Shown here in pieces: positions 1 through 7,485 of a DNA stretch of 24,925 nt (within the stretch, counting starts at the first letter, position 1; each line of letters starts with the position of its first letter). The notes beneath the pieces were generated by a model. It ran no database searches, was not told where the DNA came from, and worked only from the letters and a program-made list of their open reading frames with translations. This DNA is from an uncultured Lachnospiraceae bacterium. GTDB taxonomy: Bacteria; Bacillota; Clostridia; Lachnospirales; Lachnospiraceae. The stretch covers positions 1-24,925 of the forward strand of contig CARQVR010000047.1 in the NCBI GenBank assembly GCA_949051815.1. Direction: 5' to 3'. The translations under genes were made by a program, and so were the position numbers.

Positions 1-36
1 AGCAGGGGTACCGCCCAATCATCTGATTTAATGATT

Positions 37-64
37 TTGCGACACCCCCGTTTTTTGATATAAT
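37..64 (+). promoter_or_regulatory. Candidate sigma-A promoter for a short transcript
   Basis: TTGCGA at 37-42 and a perfect TATAAT at 59-64 are separated by 16 bp. Transcription would start near 71 and run into the hairpin and T-tract ending at 143, so the product would be about 70 nt. No convincing coding gene follows; the only start codon after the AAGGAG at 92-97 gives a five-codon frame with almost no spacing. Confidence 0.4.
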
Positions 65-70
65 AGGAAA

Positions 71-143
71 TTGCGATAGTGTAAAACATTCAAGGAGAAT
101 GCGAAGCATTCTCTGAATCGAGCGTGCCGACGCTCGATTTTTT
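71..143 (+). ncRNA. Candidate ~70-nt small RNA with two hairpins
   Basis: The stretch between the promoter at 37-64 and the T-tract at 138-143 folds into two adjacent hairpins. The first is GAGAATGC-GAA-GCATTCTC (96-114). The second is ATCGAGCGT-GCCG-ACGCTCGAT (117-138), followed by T6, which is a standard intrinsic terminator. The 3' end overlaps, in antisense, the stop codon of the surface-protein gene at 142-144. I do not recognise an RNA family. It could instead be only the terminator of a gene to the left of the window, with the promoter match a coincidence. Confidence 0.3.
107..143 (+). terminator. Intrinsic terminator, hairpin element copy 1
   Basis: CATTCTCTGA (107-116) is followed by a 9-bp stem with a GCCG loop (117-138) and T6 (138-143). 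It stops rightward transcripts before they enter the convergent surface-protein gene. The same flank, loop and T-tract recur with a different stem at 3161-3197 on the other strand. Confidence 0.75.
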
Positions 144-2922
144 ACTCGGATTCCTTGTGCTTTCTTTGCAGGATCACAAGGGATATGATGCCCGCAAGCA
201 GCATCAGCGCGATGGCTGCGCCCCACAGAGGAAAGCTCTGCTGTGCGCCGGTCTGCATCGTGGCATTTCCAGCCGCAGCCGCCTGGAGACTGATCGCGTT
301 TTCTTCGATCCTGTCTGCCTCCCCTTCGGGATAGAGCAGGCCATATCGCGACGCATTTGCCTGTAGATCCATGATATCGTCTGTACTTTCTGTTTCGATT
401 GATTCGTCCGTCATATCAGTGGCATCCGGTATGACTGTCCCGTCAGAACCGTTCGATTCGTCCGGGGTCTCCGGTGTAGTGGTGTCGCCGGGGGCACCCG
501 ATCCGTCCGATGTATTCGGTGTGTTCGATCCGTCAGAATCGCCTGATCCGCCCGGATTAACCGGTGTATTTGTTCCGCCAGAGCCGTCCGGATTCTCCGG
601 TGTGTTCTGTCCGCCGGAACTGTCAGAGCCGCCCAGATTCTCTGGTGCGTCCTGCCCGCCGGAACTGTCAGAGCCGTCTGGATTTTCTGGTGTGTCCTGT
701 CCGCCAGAACTGTCTGGAATGTCTGGATTCTCCGGTGTGTCTGTACCCTCAGACTCATCCGGCGCTTCCGCTTCTCCTGCGTCGTCCTGTCTGTCATCTG
801 GGGCGGGTGGTTCCGGTGTTTCTTCCACGCCTGGCAGGAGAGAAGGATCTTCGGCTTCCGGCAGGGGTTCGCCCGGAGTCAGGGTTTCATCTTCGGTGGT
901 GTCCTTCGTGGAGGGAGAGGGTGTTGGAGCAGGGGGTGTTGGTTTGCTGCTACCCACAGGCTCAATTTTATCACATCCGGGTCTGGTACACTTATATTGA
1001 GGCTCCTTAGAATTAGGATCGAGCCTGAGTTTATGGTCTAGTGCCGGAATTTCTCCTTCATATTCTATCTTCGGATATGCTTTGTTCTGGAAAGTCACGG
1101 TCGCGGTATAAAGACCTTGGCCTGCCACTTCACATTTTGGAGCAGTAATAGTTTTTGTAAGCTTTACTGATGCTGCTACAGCTTTTTTCGTATTACATAC
1201 ATCGCATTGGAAAATCGCAGCAGCCATATTTGGGATAGTTAAAGACCAGTCATCGAGTGCGTACTTGTGTTTTAAAGCTGGCTTGAACCCGGCATCTGCC
1301 TTGGTAAGCTCGCGCTTACAAGCCTGATCCTTAAAACATTTCTTACATGTTGTGCACATATAGAAAGTATCCGTATATATTGGCCCGGCGCATGTCTGAT
1401 CTGCAGTTGAACCAGGTATTTCCTCAGGTTTATGCCCCGTCCGCTCCTTCTCCACAACCTTCTTATCCTTAAAGGTAATCCCATCCTTCTCCACAGAAGC
1501 TTTATAAACGGTCTCCCCGTCCTCCGTGCAGGTAGGCTCCGTCACCTCTTTTTTGATGGAAGCTTTCAGCACGAACTCTTCTCCGCAGTCCTGACAGGTC
1601 AGAACCGCCTTGGCGGATTCGTATTTCTTCCAGTCCCACTTGGGCTCCTGATATACATGCGTATGTCCGCCGGAGTTATTACCCGTGTTTTCCCCAGAGC
1701 TGGCATACGTTGGAGCAGTATATGGTGCAGGGGCGGTAGATGCCACTGTCTTTTTAGTGCTGTCGTTGGTGTAGGCGACGACCGTGCTGCCGTCACTTTT
1801 GGGTGTCTGCGCACGGTATACGGTTTTTCCGCCAAATCCCGGAAGACCTGTGCCGCAGGTCTGCTTCCAGACAACACTGCCGCCGTTTCCCTCATTTAAG
1901 GCATAGCAGACTTCACCCGAGGAAAACTGCTGCTGCGTCATGCCGGTACCGTAATTTCCTTTTTCCGTACCCGTGATCAGATAGTAGCAGTTCACAAATG
2001 TACTTCCGGAATGGTTATAGCCGCATACACTTCCCACATAATTGGAGCCGCCGCCGACTTCGCCGGTATTAAAGCAGCCGGAAACCAGGTTTCTGTTATA
2101 GCCGCAGATACCGCCTATGCTTGTGCCGTTTCCGATTACCGTTCCCGTGTTGTAGCAGTCGGACGTCGTACTTTTGTTGTAACCGCAGATGCCGCCCACA
2201 TATTTGCCGCCGTTTATGGCGCCGGTATTATAGCAGACACTGATTGTCGCACCGCTGTAATTGTAGCCGCAGACGCCGCCCGTGTACTTGTCGCCGCTGA
2301 CAGAGGCTGCGCTGTAGCAGCCTGTTATGGTGCCTTTATTGATGCCGCACAGACCGCCGGCATAACTGCCAGCAGATACGCTGCCGTCTGACACGCCCAG
2401 ATTTTTTATAATGCCTGCGTTGGAGCCAAACAGACCCGCGTAAGAGCCGCCCGGCTTTTGGCAGTACAGGCCGCTCACCGCAAAGGAGGCGCCGTCAAAA
2501 GTTCCTCTGTAGGGATGGGCATTCGTTCCGATGGAAGTCCACGAGCCGGTATCGGCGTCGCAAACGCCGGACAAATTGATGTTTTGTGTCAGAACCGCGC
2601 ATATTCCCGTATTCGGTGCGCCGCCTACACCGTTTACCGCATCGGCAAACCTGCGAAGCTGCGCAGCATCCTTGATGCGGTACGGATCCGTCTCCGTGCC
2701 GCTGCCCTCCAGATCCGAAGGGACAGCCACGGGCGCTGCCGTTTGTTTTTTCATCGTTTCCGGCTGTTTTGCCGGAGCTTCCTGCGCGTTCTGATCTTCC
2801 GTTACGGAAGTTTCACGGATAACGATGGACGTTCTTTCCATGGTTGCCGCCATCGCGGTATTCGGTGTCAGCGCCAGCAACAGGCAGACCGTCAGGATAA
2901 AACTCCAAACTCTTTTATGCAT
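142..2922 (-). CDS. GLUG-repeat surface protein with C-terminal membrane anchor
   Basis: This is a predicted secreted, cell-surface protein of 926 residues. Residues 1-25 form a Sec signal peptide ending in TAMA. Residues ~155-315 carry at least five GLUG-type repeats: GGxCGYN-like cores at 189, 215, 243, 270 and 297, a period of 26-28 residues, each followed by a CYNTG-like strand. These repeats probably form a beta-solenoid. Residues ~425-670 hold CxxC modules (for example CQDCGEE) that may bind metal or form disulfides. Residues ~719-804 are a Pro/Asp/Ser/Gly stalk with 15-residue repeats. The C-terminus has QTG (890-892), a helix (~899-919) and a QRKHK tail, which resembles a degenerate sortase signal. 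The start has the ribosome site GAAAGGAG. GLUG proteins are often adhesins or matrix-associated; the ligand here is unknown. Confidence 0.85.
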   Translation of the reverse strand: MHKRVWSFILTVCLLLALTPNTAMAATMERTSIVIRETSVTEDQNAQEAPAKQPETMKKQTAAPVAVPSDLEGSGTETDPYRIKDAAQLRRFADAVNGVGGAPNTGICAVLTQNINLSGVCDADTGSWTSIGTNAHPYRGTFDGASFAVSGLYCQKPGGSYAGLFGSNAGIIKNLGVSDGSVSAGSYAGGLCGINKGTITGCYSAASVSGDKYTGGVCGYNYSGATISVCYNTGAINGGKYVGGICGYNKSTTSDCYNTGTVIGNGTSIGGICGYNRNLVSGCFNTGEVGGGSNYVGSVCGYNHSGSTFVNCYYLITGTEKGNYGTGMTQQQFSSGEVCYALNEGNGGSVVWKQTCGTGLPGFGGKTVYRAQTPKSDGSTVVAYTNDSTKKTVASTAPAPYTAPTYASSGENTGNNSGGHTHVYQEPKWDWKKYESAKAVLTCQDCGEEFVLKASIKKEVTEPTCTEDGETVYKASVEKDGITFKDKKVVEKERTGHKPEEIPGSTADQTCAGPIYTDTFYMCTTCKKCFKDQACKRELTKADAGFKPALKHKYALDDWSLTIPNMAAAIFQCDVCNTKKAVAASVKLTKTITAPKCEVAGQGLYTATVTFQNKAYPKIEYEGEIPALDHKLRLDPNSKEPQYKCTRPGCDKIEPVGSSKPTPPAPTPSPSTKDTTEDETLTPGEPLPEAEDPSLLPGVEETPEPPAPDDRQDDAGEAEAPDESEGTDTPENPDIPDSSGGQDTPENPDGSDSSGGQDAPENLGGSDSSGGQNTPENPDGSGGTNTPVNPGGSGDSDGSNTPNTSDGSGAPGDTTTPETPDESNGSDGTVIPDATDMTDESIETESTDDIMDLQANASRYGLLYPEGEADRIEENAISLQAAAAGNATMQTGAQQSFPLWGAAIALMLLAGIISLVILQRKHKESE
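510..765 (-). repeat. 45-bp tandem repeats encoding the Pro/Asp/Ser stalk
   Basis: Units begin with a GATTCTCCGG-like core at 591, 636, 681 and 726, exactly 45 bp apart. A 36-bp variant starts at 555, and more degenerate units lie to the left. In the encoded protein each unit reads PENPDGSDSSGGQDT or a close variant. All spacings are multiples of three, so unit gain or loss keeps the frame and changes only stalk length. Confidence 0.85.
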
Positions 2923-2993
2923 TCTGGTAATCTCCTTTCAGGGAAGTGGATTTTATGTCAACTAGTGAGCATAATATCGTTTCGTATAGAAGA

Positions 2994-3022
2994 AATATAG
3001 CACAAAAACGGTTCCGATACAA
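2994..3022 (-). promoter_or_regulatory. Candidate promoter of the surface-protein gene
   Basis: Read on the minus strand, TTGTAT (3022-3017) and TATATT (2999-2994) are separated by 17 bp. This places the transcription start about 65 nt upstream of the ATG at 2922. Tandem terminators at 3161-3235 isolate this gene from the lipoprotein gene upstream, so it needs its own promoter. The rest of 3023-3160 shows nothing I can identify. Confidence 0.45.
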
Positions 3023-3160
3023 CCGGTCCCACACGATATTTGTGACATTTGACGAATTTTTGTCTGCATGAAATCGGGCAGGGGAGATTTATCTTTCTCT
3101 ACCTCGGCGCGCCGTTCGCAAATTGCGTCAGCAGCAATATTCTCTGTGCGGTGTGTGCAC

Positions 3161-3197
3161 AAAAAATCGTCGCTCGGCAGCGACGATTCAGAGAATG
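3161..3197 (-). terminator. Intrinsic terminator, hairpin element copy 2
   Basis: On the minus strand this reads CATTCTCTGA, then stem ATCGTCGCT-GCCG-AGCGACGAT, then T6. Flank, loop and T-tract match the element at 107-143, whereas five of the nine stem pairs differ and remain paired. It acts as a second terminator behind the lipoprotein gene. Confidence 0.7.
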
Positions 3198-3235
3198 AAA
3201 AAGGAGCCGTACCGGTATGAACGGTCAGCTCCTTT
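3198..3235 (-). terminator. Intrinsic terminator of the lipoprotein gene
   Basis: On the minus strand AAAGGAGC (3235-3228) pairs with GCTCCTTT (3207-3200), with an inner CCGT/ACGG pairing, and the stem runs into a T-tract ending at 3198. It lies about 20 bp after the lipoprotein stop codon. Confidence 0.75.
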
Positions 3236-3254
3236 GATGTGCTTTGTAACTGTT

Positions 3255-3977
3255 TTATTTCACGGTAAGGGAAGTGATATGCGGATTTACGCCCTCGTAC
3301 CAGTAGAGGTAACCTTCCATGTCAACCGTGTCTCCGACATTTAAGTTTTTGACAGCCTGATAAACGTCGGTGGTGCTGTCGCACAGATAGGATTCCACCG
3401 TGAAAGTGTAGGTCTGCCCGTCCTTGGAGACGTTGAAGTACAGATCGCTGCCTTCCTCACCGGAGCCGTCCCAGTTATAGAGGAAAGCGGCGCCGCTGTC
3501 ATCGGCAGCTTCCACGGTCAGTCCCTTGAAGGAGACAAACTGGTTCTGGTGGTCGATCAGACCGTCTGTGCCGAGCAGGTCGGTAACGTCGGTTATGGGA
3601 GCCACATAATTGCCTTTCAGAATTTCAATAGTTGCGCCCTCCGCAACCTCCACTTCGCCAGCCCACTCGGTCTTGTAGCCGGTCACTTTGATCTTCGTGC
3701 CGGGGGTCAGCTTTGCGTAATCCGCCTCGGAGCAGACAGCGTTGTAGATGAAATATGCGCCGTCCTTATCCTGTGTGTAGAGAGTAGCCTTATCCTCCCA
3801 CCATGCTTGTTTTGCCTGTACATAAGTCTCGATCACAACCTCGCTCTCGAGGGCTGCGCCCATGTACTCTGCGTAGGTCATAACGCCTTTGGACTTTTTG
3901 CCGGGATCATCCCCGCCGCAGGCCGTGAGAGATAACACAAGGGCCAGTGCCAAAGTTAATGCAAGTGTCTTTTTCAT
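3255..3977 (-). CDS. Small lipoprotein, OB-fold-like
   Basis: This is a predicted lipid-anchored extracytoplasmic protein of 240 residues. I chose the ATG at 3977 over an upstream in-frame TTG because GGAGGAGG lies just before it and a typical lipoprotein signal begins there: MKKTLAL, then a hydrophobic stretch ending in the lipobox LTAC with C20 as the probable lipidated residue. The mature part is rich in beta-strand patterns such as GTKIKVTGYKTEW and VGDTVDMEGYLYW, which resemble OB-fold or tRNA_anti-like lipoproteins of gut Clostridia. No catalytic motif is visible and the function is unknown. It has its own promoter and terminator, so it is an independent unit despite lying directly behind the ABC operon. 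Confidence 0.75.
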   Translation of the reverse strand: MKKTLALTLALALVLSLTACGGDDPGKKSKGVMTYAEYMGAALESEVVIETYVQAKQAWWEDKATLYTQDKDGAYFIYNAVCSEADYAKLTPGTKIKVTGYKTEWAGEVEVAEGATIEILKGNYVAPITDVTDLLGTDGLIDHQNQFVSFKGLTVEAADDSGAAFLYNWDGSGEEGSDLYFNVSKDGQTYTFTVESYLCDSTTDVYQAVKNLNVGDTVDMEGYLYWYEGVNPHITSLTVK

Positions 3978-4033
3978 AATCTTTTCCTCCTCCAAACTAT
4001 ATAGCGTTTCTCTGGTTAGCTATTACAGCGACG

Positions 4034-4061
4034 ATTATACCATACCTAGTGAATAAATCAA
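4034..4061 (-). promoter_or_regulatory. Promoter of the lipoprotein gene
   Basis: On the minus strand TTGATT (4061-4056) and TATAAT (4039-4034) are 16 bp apart. The -10 is preceded by TGG, giving an extended -10 element. The -35 overlaps the stop codon of the solute-binding protein gene, so the lipoprotein can be transcribed apart from the transporter operon. Confidence 0.65.
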
Positions 4062-5683
4062 TGCTTTTTTCTCTTTTTGACAAAATCGGACAACACATAG
4101 ACCAAAATCAGGCACCATGAAAGGAGAAGCGCAGCGAGGAGCAGGACGGCAGTCTGCGGTAACGGTCCAAGCTCCTGTATGCTGCCGGATGCGATGTCTT
4201 TCTGGTCCAGACGGTAGAGAGCGGTGACATCCGTGGTAAGCGCTTCCATGTAAGCGTCATCCACCGTTTCCCCGCGCCGCACGGAATTTGCCACATTTTC
4301 AATAAGCTGTCCCGCCGCATTCCGAAGAGAGGCGGAGCCGTTAAATACGGGTGTCACAAAGGTGTCTCCGGTATGGGAGAGAAGAAGTTTTGAGGCCTCG
4401 ATTTTTATGCGGTAATGGGTCTGGTTGTCTTCCCCGCTTTTGGCCAGATATTCCTGATAGGCCGGAGAGGCTTGCGCCTTTGAGGTGACGGGCAGATATC
4501 CTTCCGTCCGGGCGTAGCCGGTCTGCACCTCGTCCGTCAGAAGATATTGGGCGAAGAGCCATGAGGCCAGCACTTCCTGGGGATCGGCTTTGTTGAATAC
4601 GCAGATCGACGGCCCCTGGGAAATCATCTGCGGATTTTCGGGATCGATCTGGGGCACCATCCGTACCTCAGTCTCAAAGTCCACGAAAGCGTCCTCACTG
4701 ATATCCGAAAGAGGCGCGTCAGCGCCCATCCATGTGGCGCCCGCCGTGGAGTCGATGGCGAACACGCACTGTCCCGCATTGAGGAAATTGGCGGGGTAGC
4801 TGGAAATCTTAAAGGTAGAGAAAGCGCCGCTTTCCACATGGTCTGCGATCTCGTACAAAAAAGCCTCGGTGGTATCGTTGAAAAGGCCGATATCGCCCTC
4901 CGGCGTGGAATAGTCCGCCCCCTGCTGTTTTAGCCGCTGGATCATCATATTGTCCGTGGACTTGTAGATAAAAGGAATCATTACATTCTGGCCGTTTAAG
5001 GCGAAGGTGCCGTCCGCATTTTTTGCGGTGGCGGCTTCTGACACTTCCCATATGAAATCCCATGTCAGCACGTCAGGCAGGGTATAGCCCAGCTTTTCTA
5101 CATAGTCTTTGTTGATATAGCAGCACTCGGTGGAGCGCATGTAAGGGATGGCGTAGTGCTGTCCTTCCAGCACACATTCAGAGAGAAACCGGGGAACGAT
5201 TTCCTCCTGCGTCGGGCCGTCGTAGAGGAGCGCACTCCCGCCAAGACCGTATTTTTCGTCGGCAAAAAGCGTATCCAGAGGAACCACGGTATTTTTTCCG
5301 GTCATGTAAGTGGCGATGTGATCCGGGTAAGTGATGCACACATTCGGCGTGGTGCCTGTGGAGATATTGGTGATCACGTCGTTGAAAATCCTGCCGTAGT
5401 CGGTGTAGAGCTTCATATTGACCCTGATATGGGGGTAGAGCGACTCAAAATCAGCGATGGCCTTTTTGTAGACGTCGGTCTGGTTTTTGTTGGTGTCGTT
5501 TTTGGCCCAGAAGGTGATTTCACACTTCTTCGAGGTATTCAGTTCCTCTGGCATGGTGAACGCCGGCAGGGCCTTGGAGCCGTGACAGCCGGTAAGCGTA
5601 AAGAGACTTATGCCGACGAAAAGCGCCGCCAGTGCTTTTGGCCATTTCAAATGTACTTTTTTCTTTCCATACCTGTTTTTCAA
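4058..5683 (-). CDS. Carbohydrate ABC transporter substrate-binding protein, doubly anchored
   Basis: This is an extracellular solute-binding protein of the family 1 (MalE/UgpB) type, 541 residues, that would deliver a sugar to the two permeases encoded just upstream. Translation starts at a TTG (5683) with AAAGGA seven bases before it; the preferred reading is MKNRYGKKK. A lipoprotein signal ends in LTGC with C33 as the lipidation site. The body shows family features such as CEITFWAKNDTNKNQ near the N-terminus and later WDFIWEVSEAA. Unusually, residues ~508-530 form a hydrophobic helix followed by KKRKKH, so the protein would also be anchored at its C-terminus. The sugar cannot be named from sequence. 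It is the last gene of the importer operon, 33 bp behind the second permease gene. Confidence 0.9.
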   Translation of the reverse strand: MKNRYGKKKVHLKWPKALAALFVGISLFTLTGCHGSKALPAFTMPEELNTSKKCEITFWAKNDTNKNQTDVYKKAIADFESLYPHIRVNMKLYTDYGRIFNDVITNISTGTTPNVCITYPDHIATYMTGKNTVVPLDTLFADEKYGLGGSALLYDGPTQEEIVPRFLSECVLEGQHYAIPYMRSTECCYINKDYVEKLGYTLPDVLTWDFIWEVSEAATAKNADGTFALNGQNVMIPFIYKSTDNMMIQRLKQQGADYSTPEGDIGLFNDTTEAFLYEIADHVESGAFSTFKISSYPANFLNAGQCVFAIDSTAGATWMGADAPLSDISEDAFVDFETEVRMVPQIDPENPQMISQGPSICVFNKADPQEVLASWLFAQYLLTDEVQTGYARTEGYLPVTSKAQASPAYQEYLAKSGEDNQTHYRIKIEASKLLLSHTGDTFVTPVFNGSASLRNAAGQLIENVANSVRRGETVDDAYMEALTTDVTALYRLDQKDIASGSIQELGPLPQTAVLLLAALLLSWCLILVYVLSDFVKKRKKH

Positions 5684-5716
5684 TGGTTTTTCCTTTCCGA
5701 AACGGTTTTGACTGAT

Positions 5717-6550
5717 TTAACCCTTGGTTCCGCCTCTGGCCACGCCGGACATAATCTGTTTGCGGAACAGGAGAAACAGAATGACAAGCGGCAGGGATAT
5801 CACGACCACCGCGGCCATCATGGCGGGGATATTCGCCCGTCCGAATCCGTTTTCACGGATTTCCTGTATGCCGTTGGAGACCAGAAAGTAATCGGCGTCG
5901 TCGGTGATCAGCCTTGGCCATACATAAGAATTCCAGCACTCAATGATTTTAAGGATCGTGATGGTGACAAGCGTGGGGCGGCAGAGGGGAAGCATCACCT
6001 TTCGCAAAAAGCGCAGATCCGATGTGCCGTCCACCTTGGCGGCGTAATAGAGCTCGTCGGGAATCCGGGCGAAATTTTCCCGCAGCAGATAAATATAAAA
6101 CACGGAGGTCACCGAGGGCAGAATCAGTCCCGTAAAGGTGTTTCGCAGCTCCAGATTGGTTATGGTGGTAAAGTTGGTGATCACCACCAGCTCGTTCGGA
6201 ATCATCATCAGCGCCAGAAACAGAGTAAAGGCGATGTCACGCCCCGCAAACTGCAGTCTCGCAAAGGCGAAGGCCGCCAGCGTAATGACGACGAGCATCA
6301 GCGCCGTGGTGCCGAGTGTGAACACAAGCGTATTTAAGAGATACCGTCCCAGCGGAACGGTGGTAAAGGCGTCCGCATAGTTTTGCAGGGTGGGAGAGAG
6401 GGTAAAAAACTGCGGAATGTACTCTGCGTTGTAGGCGCCGTAATCCTTCACGGAGGTCAGCGCCATCCAGTAGAAGGGAAACAGTACGACTAATGCCCAG
6501 AATCCCAGAAACAAATAGATGAATGCGGTGAGAATGCTCTTTTTCTTCAT
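5717..6550 (-). CDS. Carbohydrate ABC transporter permease, MalG/UgpE type
   Basis: This 277-residue inner-membrane subunit belongs to the binding-protein-dependent transport family. It has about six helices beginning at ILTAFIYLFLGFWALVVLFP. The cytoplasmic EAA loop that docks on the ATPase is visible as YAAKVDGTSDLRFLRKVMLP near residue 170. The C-terminal KQIMSGVARGGTKG is typical of MalG-like permeases (GlnKG-type endings). It lies 27 bp behind the first permease gene and should form the heterodimeric channel with it. Length is normal for the family. Confidence 0.95.
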   Translation of the reverse strand: MKKKSILTAFIYLFLGFWALVVLFPFYWMALTSVKDYGAYNAEYIPQFFTLSPTLQNYADAFTTVPLGRYLLNTLVFTLGTTALMLVVITLAAFAFARLQFAGRDIAFTLFLALMMIPNELVVITNFTTITNLELRNTFTGLILPSVTSVFYIYLLRENFARIPDELYYAAKVDGTSDLRFLRKVMLPLCRPTLVTITILKIIECWNSYVWPRLITDDADYFLVSNGIQEIRENGFGRANIPAMMAAVVVISLPLVILFLLFRKQIMSGVARGGTKG

Positions 6551-6577
6551 TTTTATATCCCCCTTGCTTTCTCAGAC

Positions 6578-7471
6578 TCAGTGATAATGCACATGCTTTT
6601 TGCTCACAAGCAGATTGATGCATGTGATGGTCAGGACGATGGCAAACAGGATGATAGCCGCCGCCGATGCGTAGGAGGGATAGCCGCCGCTGTCCCGGTA
6701 GAGCATGTCGTATACATAGCCTACGATGGTGTTCATGCCGGCTGCGTTCAGATTGGTGCCAAACAGCGCCACCGCGTCGCTGTAGGCTTTAAACGCGCCG
6801 ATAAATCCCGTGATGACCAGATAGAAGAGCATGGGGGAAATCATGGGCAGGGTGATCTTAAAAAACATGCGGATTCGTCCTGTGCCGTCCACCCGCGCGG
6901 CATTGTAATAAACCGGGTTGACACCTGCCAGCGCACTTGTCAGAATAAGAATTTTAAAGGGCATGACGACCCAGACAGTATAAAGGCAGAGCACGAACAT
7001 TTTCGCCCAGTAGGGGCCTTCGATGAAGTCCACGGAGCTGCCGCCGAAGCACCGGATCAGGAGATTGACCAGTCCGTCGGAGTAGGGTGTTTTTTTAAAG
7101 AGAATCATAAACACCAGACCAACCGCCAGCGTGTTAGTTACATAGGGCAGGAAAAAAATCGTCTGAAACAGCTCCTGCAGGGGCTTAATGGAGCTGAGCG
7201 CCACAGAGATCAAAAGCGCAAGCGCGGTGGAGAGCGGCACGGTAATGACAACCAGAATAAAAGTGTTTTTCAGCGCCTGCAAAAAATATGCGTCGTGCAG
7301 GACATAGGAATAATTGTAGCCGCCGGTTCCGAAAAATGTCTGGGAGGCAGAGTTGTAGCCTTCCTCAAAGGAGTAGACAAACACGTCAATTAAGGGATAG
7401 ATCAGAAACGCGCCCAAAAACAGGAGCGCGGGCAGCAGGTAGAGCCAGCCTTTCAGGTTTTGGTTTTCCAT
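6578..7471 (-). CDS. Carbohydrate ABC transporter permease, MalF/UgpA type
   Basis: This 297-residue permease subunit begins at the ATG at 7471 (MENQNLKGW), where GGAG lies six bases upstream; an in-frame TTG at 7483 is part of that ribosome site region and is less likely. Six hydrophobic segments are visible from WLYLLPALLFLGAFLIYP onward. The EAA loop reads NAARVDGTGRIRMFFKITLP near residues 200-220. It pairs with the MalG-type permease encoded next, and the ATPase stop codon lies only 14 bp upstream of its start, which indicates one transcript. Confidence 0.95.
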   Translation of the reverse strand: MENQNLKGWLYLLPALLFLGAFLIYPLIDVFVYSFEEGYNSASQTFFGTGGYNYSYVLHDAYFLQALKNTFILVVITVPLSTALALLISVALSSIKPLQELFQTIFFLPYVTNTLAVGLVFMILFKKTPYSDGLVNLLIRCFGGSSVDFIEGPYWAKMFVLCLYTVWVVMPFKILILTSALAGVNPVYYNAARVDGTGRIRMFFKITLPMISPMLFYLVITGFIGAFKAYSDAVALFGTNLNAAGMNTIVGYVYDMLYRDSGGYPSYASAAAIILFAIVLTITCINLLVSKKHVHYH

Positions 7472-7485
7472 AGGAATCTCCAATC

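Noticed and set aside
371..1010. Long plus-strand frames (209 and 148 residues) opposite the surface-protein gene
   Set aside because: They are antisense to the Pro/Asp/Ser repeat region; the repetitive, GC-rich codons remove stops in all frames. The products are Ser/Pro-rich with no ribosome site.
2962..3162. 66-residue minus-strand frame before the surface-protein gene
   Set aside because: It covers the predicted promoter, has no ribosome site and starts inside the region of the terminators.
3255..3995. Longer start (TTG) for the lipoprotein
   Set aside because: The TTG overlaps the ribosome site GGAGGAGG; the ATG at 3977 begins a standard lipoprotein signal.
5156..6337. 393-residue plus-strand frame opposite the binding protein and permease genes
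   Set aside because: It spans two clearly real minus-strand genes and the gap between them, and its His/Gly/Gln-rich product looks like an antisense translation.
6581..7393. 270-residue plus-strand frame opposite the MalF-type permease
   Set aside because: It mirrors a hydrophobic gene, giving the expected charged antisense product, and has no ribosome site or known motif.
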